DNA of 64,000 bases. It comes from an uncultured Oscillibacter sp. GTDB taxonomy: Bacteria; Bacillota; Clostridia; Oscillospirales; Oscillospiraceae. The notes under the pieces are model-generated. The model searched no databases. It was not told the DNA's origin and worked only from the letters and a program-made list of their open reading frames with translations. Made by a program: the position numbers and the translations under genes. Positions 57,844 through 64,000 of this stretch are shown piece after piece. The stretch lies in assembly GCA_910577405.1 (NCBI GenBank), contig CAJTMG010000005.1, positions 11,130 to 75,129 on the forward strand, read 5' to 3'. Each line of letters starts with the position of its first letter. Within the stretch, counting starts at the first letter, position 1.

Positions 57844-59022
57844 TTACTTATTCACTCGGGGGTACTCGGTAGAAATCAGGACCTTGCCGGCCATGATCTT
57901 CATACCCTCGTCGATGTCTTCCAGGTTAAAGCGGCCGGTACACATCTTCCGCATATCGATTCGTCCGGAAGCCATCAGCGCAATCACGTCAGGATAGATG
58001 CCCTGTCCGGACTGACCATTAGAACCCGCAATAATCGCCGCGTTCCACTGCCAGCCGAACACGTCCACCGGAGTCAGGCCCACAGTATGGCCGATCTGTG
58101 CAGTTTTCCCGCCGATTGCCAAGGACTTTGCCATAACCGGATAGGTGAACTTGGTAGCGCCCGCGCACTCGGCGAAGAGGGAGATGCCCGCGCCGTTGGT
58201 CAGGTCCATCAGCAGCTCTGCCTGTTCGTCGGCATCCTTGAAGCTGGTGGGATCATACACAGCGTCCGCGCCGCAAGCCTTGGCCAGCTCGATGCGCTCG
58301 GGGACGCTCTCGAAGGCAATCAGTTTGGCCGCGCCGGAGGTCTTCAGCAGCTGGATCGCCGCCAGGCCGATGGGACCGCAGCCGAAGACCGCCGCGTGTC
58401 CGCCGGGACGGAGACCGCCTGCCCGGACAAAGATGCCGTTATAGGCCACGCCGGTTGGTTCCACCATGGCGCCCAGCTCGAAGGCAGTCATTTTGTCGCC
58501 GCCGTAGAAATTCATAATGTCGTTGAGCTTGTAGCAATATTTAGCGTTGACCGCCGCGTATTCGGCAAAGCCTCCGTCATAGGTCAGGCCCGGTTCCTCC
58601 AGGTCCTTGCACTGGTTGAACATCCCCCGGCGGCAGGCGTCGCATTGACCGCACCAGTGCATAGATTCCACGGACACCAGATCGCCAACGGCCAGCTTCT
58701 TGACATTCTTGCCCACCTCGACAATCTCGCCGGAGAACTCATGACCAGTAATGATGGGGTACTTGCTGTGACCATCATACATCGTGTAGCCATCGGCGTC
58801 CGTCCGGAGCAGATGCTGGTCGGTGCCGCAGATACCGGCTGCGCCGACCTTCAGAAGGACCTGGTCGTCCCCGCATACCGGCATGGGGCGGTCCACTACG
58901 GAACCATGAATATTCTTCCAGATTTTGTTGCCGCGCAGGGCACGACCCGTTTCCTTTTCGCGCTGGCTCAGCACATAACCTTCCCGGGGCGCATATTCGG
59001 CTTCTACATAAAATGCTCTCAT
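57844..59022 (-). CDS. Zn-dependent dehydrogenase, scyllo-inosose 3-dehydrogenase-like
   Basis: 392 residues from the second of two close ATGs (59022), 7 nt after GGAGGG. MDR-type alcohol dehydrogenase: catalytic zinc region AGICGTDQHLL and GHEFSGEIVEVG; structural zinc CGQCDACRRGMFNQCKD; cofactor loop VFGCGPIGLAA. The long N-terminal extension (RAFYVEAEYAPREGYVLSQREKE) is shared with the Thermotoga inositol-pathway enzyme IolM, which oxidises scyllo-inosose to a diketo-inositol. Together with the IolG-like gene 35 bp downstream this suggests two sequential ring oxidations. Other polyol dehydrogenase activity is possible. Confidence 0.82.
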   Translation of the reverse strand: MRAFYVEAEYAPREGYVLSQREKETGRALRGNKIWKNIHGSVVDRPMPVCGDDQVLLKVGAAGICGTDQHLLRTDADGYTMYDGHSKYPIITGHEFSGEIVEVGKNVKKLAVGDLVSVESMHWCGQCDACRRGMFNQCKDLEEPGLTYDGGFAEYAAVNAKYCYKLNDIMNFYGGDKMTAFELGAMVEPTGVAYNGIFVRAGGLRPGGHAAVFGCGPIGLAAIQLLKTSGAAKLIAFESVPERIELAKACGADAVYDPTSFKDADEQAELLMDLTNGAGISLFAECAGATKFTYPVMAKSLAIGGKTAQIGHTVGLTPVDVFGWQWNAAIIAGSNGQSGQGIYPDVIALMASGRIDMRKMCTGRFNLEDIDEGMKIMAGKVLISTEYPRVNK

Positions 59023-59071
59023 GAACATTCCCTCCATCATACTAAAAAAACTGCGGTTGACAGGTACAAAC

Positions 59072-60214
59072 TTACTTCTGAACCTTTTTGGTCTGGGTGT
59101 CGAACCAGACGGCGGCCACAAGAATCAGGCCCTTAATCATGAACTGCCAATAGGAGTCCATATTCATCATAGACATACCGTTATCAATGGACATCATCAT
59201 AACAGCGCCCAGGATTGCACCGGAAACCTTGCCCACGCCGCCGGTCATGGACGTGCCGCCGATTACCGCGGAGGCGATGGCGTCCAGCTCGTAGCTTCCG
59301 TTTGCGGCAGTTGCGGTGCCGCCATTCAGACGGGCGGTGTAAATCACGGCGGCTACTGCGCAGAGGAGGCCGTTGAGGATGTATACGATGGTCAGATTCT
59401 TTTTGACGTTGATGCCAGCATAACGGGCTGCCGCGATATTGCCGCCGATTGCGTAGACGCTGCGTCCGAAGGTAGTGCGCTGGGAAATGAACGTGAATAT
59501 AACGACCACAATGACCATGACCATAACGGGGATGGGGATGCCCTTGAATCTGTTCAGGATGAAAACAGCCACAGCCACCAGCACGGCGAAGGCACCGAAA
59601 CGGACCATGGTTTCGGTCATGGATTCCTCCAGATTGCCGTGTTTCTGCTTAGCGCGGCGCTGATTCATTTGCAGCAGGAATTTGGCGGCGATGGCAATCA
59701 GGGCCACGATCCAGCCAGCGTAGGGCAGCAGATATTCAGTGCCCCAGAAGATGTAATCTTTGTTGAAGGGCGCGATGGTCTGGCCTTTGGTGACTGCCAG
59801 CATACCGCCGCGGCAGATGAGCTGAGCGCCCAGGGTGACGATAAAGGGAGCGATGCCGACATAAGCGATGATGGAGCCTTCAATAGCGCCGATCACGCAG
59901 CCCAGCACCAGGCCGATCAGGATGGTGACGGGGGTAGACATACCGCCCCAGACCTGACAGGCGGCCATCACGCAGCCGATCAGACCCATGGACATACCGG
60001 CAGAAAGATCGATGCCGCCGGTGACGATAACAAGGGTCATGCCCACGCCCATAATGCTTGTAAACGCGGCCTGACGAATCAGGTTGGAAATATTCCGGGC
60101 GGTGATAAAGCTGCCTCCTGTAGCCACCGCGAACGCAACCCAAATGATAATCAGGACGATAATCATTGTGAGAGTGCGGATATCAATCTTCTGGGTCAGT
60201 TTTTTCGTCGTCAT
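59072..60214 (-). CDS. Sugar ABC transporter permease (XylH/RbsC type)
   Basis: 380 residues from ATG 60214, with GGAAGGAGCG upstream; the start overlaps the ATPase stop by 4 bp. About ten membrane helices. Family segments: GGIDLSAGMSMGLIGCVMA (about 68-86), FIVTLGAQLICRGGM and TSMTGGVGKVSGAILGAVMMM near the end. The extra central loop with RRAKQKHGNLEES is seen in XylH-like members. It forms the channel for the periplasm-equivalent binding protein and XylG-like ATPase of this operon. Confidence 0.92.
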   Translation of the reverse strand: MTTKKLTQKIDIRTLTMIIVLIIIWVAFAVATGGSFITARNISNLIRQAAFTSIMGVGMTLVIVTGGIDLSAGMSMGLIGCVMAACQVWGGMSTPVTILIGLVLGCVIGAIEGSIIAYVGIAPFIVTLGAQLICRGGMLAVTKGQTIAPFNKDYIFWGTEYLLPYAGWIVALIAIAAKFLLQMNQRRAKQKHGNLEESMTETMVRFGAFAVLVAVAVFILNRFKGIPIPVMVMVIVVVIFTFISQRTTFGRSVYAIGGNIAAARYAGINVKKNLTIVYILNGLLCAVAAVIYTARLNGGTATAANGSYELDAIASAVIGGTSMTGGVGKVSGAILGAVMMMSIDNGMSMMNMDSYWQFMIKGLILVAAVWFDTQTKKVQK

Positions 60215-61734
60215 TTCGCGCTCCTTCCTACCGCCGCACGCATCAGGATTTCCTGCGTGGCTTCCCTCGCGTCGAACTCACCGGTGATCTCGCCCTCTGC
60301 AATGGTGAGGATACGGTCGCTCATGCCCAGGATTTCCTCCATTTCGGACGAAATCATGATAATCACCACGCCCTTGTCCACCAATTCGTTCATAATCTTG
60401 TAAATCTCGTACTTTGCGCCCACGTCGATACCACGGGTAGGTTCGTCCAGGATCATCACTTTGGGGTCGCTCATCAGGGCCTTGGCGAGAACGACCTTCT
60501 GCTGGTTGCCGCCGGACAGGGTGTTGACGGCCACCTCGATACTGGGCGTCTTGGTACGGATTTCCTTCACATATTTTGTCGTATAGGAGACTTCCGCGCC
60601 CTCGTCCAGGACACCGGCCTTGGAGACTTTTTCCAGGGAGGCCAGAGTGGTATTCTCCTTGATGCTCATAATCAGATTCAGCCCCAGCTTTTTCCGATCC
60701 TCGCTGACGATAAAGAAGCCGTTGTCCAGAGCATCCTGTGGTTTCCGGATATCGACCTTTTTGCCATCAATATAAATCTCGCCGGAACCTTTGGTACGGT
60801 ATGCGCCATAGACAGCGGTAAACAGCTCCGTCCGGCCCGCGCCCATCAGCCCGCTGATGCCCAGGATCTCTCCCTTGTAGGCTTTCAGGCTGATATTGTT
60901 GATCACGTTCCGGCCGGGGATATCGGGATGAGGCACCACAAAATTCCGGATCTCGAAGCCCACCTCGCCTCTGGTATGGGGCACCCGGGGGAAGAGGTTG
61001 TTCATTTCCCGTCCCACCATGAGCGAGATCATATCGTCCTTGGTCATATTGGCTTTCGGACGGGTTTCGATGGTCTGGCCGTCCCGGAGGATGGTGATGT
61101 CATCGCAGAGGCGCATGATTTCATCCAGCCGGTGAGAGATGTAGATACAGGTAACGCCCTTTTGCCGGAGCTTATCCACCAGGTCCAGCAGGGTGTCCAC
61201 CTCGGCCTCGGTCAGGGCGGCGGTAGGCTCGTCCAGAAGGAGGAGCTTCACGTCCCGGGACAGAGCCTTGGCGATTTCCACCATCTGCTGCTGGCCCACG
61301 CCCAGGTTCCGGACGATCTCATCCGGGTTCACTTCCAGGCCCACCTGCGCCAGGAGCTTCTTGCACTGGTCGAATTGCTCGTCAAAGTTGACCACGCCAA
61401 ATTTATGGGGCTGGTTGTTCAGGAAGACGTTTTCCGCCACGCTCATATCCGGCACCAGGTTCAGCTCCTGATGGATGCAGGCGATACCGGCGCTTTCCAC
61501 CTCGCGGATGGTCCGGAAGCGGCACTCCTTGCCCTCGAACTTGACAGTACCCTCGTAATTTCCGTATGGATAGACACCGCAGATGACTTTAATCAGCGTA
61601 GACTTTCCGGCGCCGTTTTCCCCCACCAACGCGTGTACGTGCCCGCGCTGCACGCCGAAGGTCACCTCCGAAAGGGCCTTGACGCCGGGGAATTCTTTTG
61701 TAATATTTTGCAGCTCCAAGATATATTCTGCCAT
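60211..61734 (-). CDS. Sugar ABC transporter ATPase with tandem NBDs (XylG/RbsA type)
   Basis: 507 residues from ATG 61734, with GGGGGG upstream. Two nucleotide-binding halves: first with Walker A VGENGAGKSTL, LGVGQQQMVEIAKAL and LLLDEPTAAL; second with a degenerate Walker A (SGLMGAGRTEL), signature LSGGNQQKVVLAKAL and MILDEPTRGIDVGA. This asymmetry is normal for the carbohydrate CUT2 family. It drives uptake through the permease encoded next, overlapping it by 4 bp. Confidence 0.94.
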   Translation of the reverse strand: MAEYILELQNITKEFPGVKALSEVTFGVQRGHVHALVGENGAGKSTLIKVICGVYPYGNYEGTVKFEGKECRFRTIREVESAGIACIHQELNLVPDMSVAENVFLNNQPHKFGVVNFDEQFDQCKKLLAQVGLEVNPDEIVRNLGVGQQQMVEIAKALSRDVKLLLLDEPTAALTEAEVDTLLDLVDKLRQKGVTCIYISHRLDEIMRLCDDITILRDGQTIETRPKANMTKDDMISLMVGREMNNLFPRVPHTRGEVGFEIRNFVVPHPDIPGRNVINNISLKAYKGEILGISGLMGAGRTELFTAVYGAYRTKGSGEIYIDGKKVDIRKPQDALDNGFFIVSEDRKKLGLNLIMSIKENTTLASLEKVSKAGVLDEGAEVSYTTKYVKEIRTKTPSIEVAVNTLSGGNQQKVVLAKALMSDPKVMILDEPTRGIDVGAKYEIYKIMNELVDKGVVIIMISSEMEEILGMSDRILTIAEGEITGEFDAREATQEILMRAAVGRSAK

Positions 61735-61756
61735 AATACCCCCCAAATCAATAGGT

Positions 61757-61837
61757 CTTCCACATCAGGCAGAAGACCCTCTTGCGTTTTCCGGCAAGGG
61801 TGCGCGCCCAAGCGATTGTATACAGACGCGCACCCTT
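61757..61837 (-). promoter_or_regulatory. Two intercistronic hairpins after the binding-protein gene
   Basis: AAGGGTGCGCG (61796-61806) pairs perfectly with CGCGCACCCTT (61827-61837). Next, on the way to the ATPase gene, GGTCTTC pairs with GAAGACC (about 61755-61780). No long T tract follows either, so they probably protect the binding-protein mRNA or reduce read-through, giving more binding protein than ATPase/permease. Confidence 0.7.
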
Positions 61838-61884
61838 GACGTTCAGTTCAGTCCTTCTCCCTCGTTCAGGATTGTGGAGTCAGG

Positions 61885-63048
61885 TCATTCTGCGGGCCAC
61901 TGGTCCTGGGGGATGTTGGCATAGACTTCCTCTACGGTATGGAACGCGTCGCGCTTGATGACGATATCATAGAGGTTATCCTTGGTAATCTTCTCAACAG
62001 CCACGTTAAACGCATCTACGTCCTTGAAGTTGTTGTTATAGGTCGTCCAGGAACCAAGGCTGGAATCCACGCCGTTCTTCTCGTCGGCGCCGGTAGCGAT
62101 GGCAACAGCCAGTTCGCAGGCAGCCTGGTTCAGGGGAGCGAGGGGCTTATAGACGGTACCATACTGGGTGCCTTCCAGAATGCGCTGGCAGGCTGCGATA
62201 TCGGCGTCCTGACCGCCAATGGGCACGGAACCGGCAAGACCCTGAGCGGCCAAAGCCTGGATTGCGCCGCCGGCAGTACCGTCGTTGGAGCAGACCACGC
62301 CCTGAACGTCGTTGCTGGCGGTGGTGAGGGCGTTCTCGGTGTGCTGGAGGGCTTCGGTGGGACTCCAGCCCTTGCACCACTGCTGGGTGACGATCTTGAT
62401 GTCGCCGCTGTCAATCAGGGGCTGAAGGACATCGGTCTGAGCCTCTTCGATGATATGGGCGTTATTGTCTTCGGGAGCGCCAAGCAGCCAGATATAGTTG
62501 CCCTTGGGGGCCTGCTCGACAATCATTTCAGCCTGGACCTTGCCGACGGTATAGGTATCGAAGGTAATGTAGTAGTCCAGGTCAGCATTCATAATGAAGC
62601 GGTCGTAGGAAATAACCTTGATGCCGGCGTCATGAGCAGCGCTGACCACAGGCGCGGCAGCTTCACCGTCCAGGGGCTGGCAGATCAGAACGTCGATGCC
62701 CTGGTTAATCAGGTTTTCACACTGAGAGACCTGCTTGGTGGTGTCATTGCCGGCGTCCTGGACCAGGAGATCGAAGCCCTTATCCGCGGCGTACTGGCGG
62801 AACATCTCAATTTCGCGGTTCCAGCGTTCCTCGGTAGTGGTACCGATAGAGACGCCCACAACGATATCCTTGATGTCCTTGGTCTCACTGCCGCCGCTGG
62901 TATCCGCATCGCCAGCAGCAGAGGTGTCTCCGCCGCCGGAGCTGTCCTCGTTACTGGAGTTGTCTCCGCCGCCGGACGCAGTGGTGCAGGCCGCTAAGGA
63001 GAGGGCCATGACCAGAGCCATGAGGATTGCGAGAAACTTCTTCTTCAT
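61885..63048 (-). CDS. Sugar-binding lipoprotein of the ABC transporter (XylF type)
   Basis: 387 residues from ATG 63048, with GGAGGAAG upstream. Lipoprotein signal with lipobox LAAC (Cys 21), then a Gly/Ser/Asp spacer to about residue 60. Type I periplasmic-binding fold: VVGVSIGTTTEERWNREIEMF, QGIDVLICQPLDG, VISYDRFIMNADLDYYITFD (the SYDRxIxNAD pattern is characteristic of xylose-binding XylF) and VCSNDGTAGGAIQAL. The ligand may be xylose, but the enzymes in this operon point to a cyclitol. First gene of the six-gene operon. Confidence 0.93.
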   Translation of the reverse strand: MKKKFLAILMALVMALSLAACTTASGGGDNSSNEDSSGGGDTSAAGDADTSGGSETKDIKDIVVGVSIGTTTEERWNREIEMFRQYAADKGFDLLVQDAGNDTTKQVSQCENLINQGIDVLICQPLDGEAAAPVVSAAHDAGIKVISYDRFIMNADLDYYITFDTYTVGKVQAEMIVEQAPKGNYIWLLGAPEDNNAHIIEEAQTDVLQPLIDSGDIKIVTQQWCKGWSPTEALQHTENALTTASNDVQGVVCSNDGTAGGAIQALAAQGLAGSVPIGGQDADIAACQRILEGTQYGTVYKPLAPLNQAACELAVAIATGADEKNGVDSSLGSWTTYNNNFKDVDAFNVAVEKITKDNLYDIVIKRDAFHTVEEVYANIPQDQWPAE

Positions 63049-63679
63049 TTGGGTCTTCCTCCTTCTGATGTTTGGGCTGTATATTTACCGGTTACCCCCC
63101 GGTTTGCCCCGATGGGAAGTCCGCCCATGGGCCTGGAATCCGTCACATTGCTGTAAGGCTGTTCCAGAATCCGCGGCTTTGTTGTGCGGAATTGCGGTTG
63201 ATGATTTCACTATACCCGTCCCTCCGCTTCATTGCCTTTGGATTCTTGCGGTTTTTTTTGGAATCTTTCCTTTGGGCTTCAGGAAAATTTCCCGCGCGAT
63301 TTTCGGAGCTTTGACCATAAAAAAAGTGGATCTCGGATGTTTTCACAAGGTTTTTCGGCAAGGCTTGTGAACTTTGTCTTAAGATTCGTTGTTCTGCACA
63401 AAAAATCCGCAAAAAACTGTTGATATTTATTTACCGCAATATTTCTAGGGCCACGTCCTCCTTGATATATATTTTTTTGTCAGTTATGTAAGTCTTTTCT
63501 CAATTTAATCAAAAATTTACGTGCATTCTGTCTGAATCTTTGCAGCCCGAAAAAGATCGAAACGCAAAATTTATAAGGTCATGCTATCACGCTTCCGGAT
63601 TCTCCCGAAAAACACAGGCTTTTCTTTCGGCGTTTTTGATAAAAGAACGCACAATTTCAAAGGATATCTTTTTTCAATA
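63049..63679. other. Long regulatory intergenic region between the sugar operon and its likely regulator
   Basis: About 700 bp in all without a gene. On the minus strand TATAGT (63208-63213) could be the operon's -10, with a poor -35, as expected of an activator-dependent promoter. That would give a leader of about 150 nt. The AT-rich stretch 63400-63660 shows no clear dyad. Confidence 0.5.
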
Positions 63680-63709
63680 TTGCTATAATGAAGATAATTG
63701 TTATATAAT
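63680..63709 (+). promoter_or_regulatory. Promoter of the AraC-type regulator
   Basis: TTGCTA (63680-63685), 18-bp spacer, TATAAT (63704-63709). Confidence 0.7.
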
Positions 63710-63758
63710 AGTTTCCACATGGTATTTCTTAACGGATGCAGAGAAGGAGCTGCCTATT

Positions 63759-64000
63759 ATGTTCCATATGTACGCAATCCCTACCAATTCCGCCGCCCCC
63801 CGCTTTTCCGGCCGCTATCGGATGCGCTATCTGACCAATACCTCCGTTGACAACAGCGGCTCTGCCCGGGCCATCCATTGTCATGCGGAAGTTGCGGAAA
63901 TTGCGCTGGTGTACAGCGGCTGTGGGGTCCATAGTATTGGAAAACAGCAGTACAACAGCAAGCCAGGCGACCTGCTGCTCTACAATGCCAATATACTGCA
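63759..64000 (+). CDS. AraC-type transcriptional regulator, N-terminal cupin part (cut by window)
   Basis: 80 codons from ATG 63759, with GAGAAGGAGC upstream; the frame is open to the window end. Visible sequence has the sugar-binding cupin pattern of AraC regulators: CHAEVAEIALVYSGCGVHSIGKQQYNSKPGDLLLYN, where the HxH/E strand and the PGDLLL turn are typical. The HTH domain lies outside the window. It is divergent from the cyclitol/sugar operon, so it probably senses that substrate and activates the operon. Confidence 0.8.
   Translation, partial: MFHMYAIPTNSAAPRFSGRYRMRYLTNTSVDNSGSARAIHCHAEVAEIALVYSGCGVHSIGKQQYNSKPGDLLLYNANIL

Overview
The window looks like the chromosome of a GC-rich (visibly well above 50% G+C), Gram-positive, spore-forming anaerobic clostridium, most likely near the Oscillospiraceae. 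I infer this from strong AGGAGG-type ribosome binding sites with frequent TTG and GTG starts, a T-box leader, class I c-di-GMP riboswitches, SLH-anchored and collagen-like (BclA-type) surface proteins, a selenium-dependent xanthine dehydrogenase homologue and Rbs/Xyl-type sugar ABC transport. No rRNA, tRNA or CRISPR array was seen.

Layout. 1-1.4 kb: the 5' part of a secreted surface protein on the minus strand, behind two tandem c-di-GMP-I riboswitch aptamers. 1.4-9.4 kb: a small membrane protein, a VanR/VanS-like two-component pair, a TraX-like membrane protein, a metallophosphatase and a hybrid histidine kinase with two receiver domains. 9.5-14.3 kb (minus): a T-box leader with an apparent isoleucine (ATC) specifier, followed by three small uncharacterised genes and then ileS. 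14.4-16.5 kb: small unknown genes, an XRE regulator with paired operators, and an orphan promoter-to-terminator unit that looks like a structured ncRNA. 16.7-19.1 kb: cysK behind a perfect promoter plus palindromic operator, and a DegV protein. 19.2-24.9 kb (minus): an operon of an IolD-like ThDP hydrolase, a split transketolase, a 4-hydroxybutyrate-dehydrogenase-like alcohol dehydrogenase and a small coupled gene. 25-28 kb: a 1003-residue protein with flagellin-like ends and a glycine-rich centre. 28.3-29.6 kb: a cation/proton antiporter.

29.9-40.5 kb is an accessory region. It has a DUF6870-like protein with a large serine recombinase, a truncated collagen-like gene, a Pro/Cys-rich paralogue, an EVE-McrB/McrC restriction pair of visibly lower GC, degraded DNA, a glycosyltransferase with a TPR-like tail, an intact collagen-like/BclA_C gene, and a headless second collagen-like gene. 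The two broken collagen genes look like complementary halves of one gene. Each ends at the same 11-bp sequence in opposite orientation, one of them directly beside the recombinase, which points to a site-specific recombination scar around the McrBC segment.

40.7-49 kb: thiamine pyrophosphokinase; a selenium-dependent xanthine dehydrogenase with a translationally coupled unknown gene; a MocA-like cytidylyltransferase; and the three-subunit xdhA-xdhB-xdhC set. 49.2-55.5 kb: a nucleotidyltransferase, an SGNH hydrolase, a secreted esterase with SLH domains, and a GH25 lysozyme-like protein. 56-64 kb: an operon (minus) for a XylFGH-like ABC transporter, a scyllo-inosose-3-dehydrogenase-like Zn enzyme, an IolG-like dehydrogenase and a TIM-barrel isomerase, divergent from an AraC-type regulator cut by the window end. 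With the distant iolD-like/transketolase operon, this suggests inositol or related cyclitol breakdown resembling the Thermotoga IolG-IolM-IolO route.
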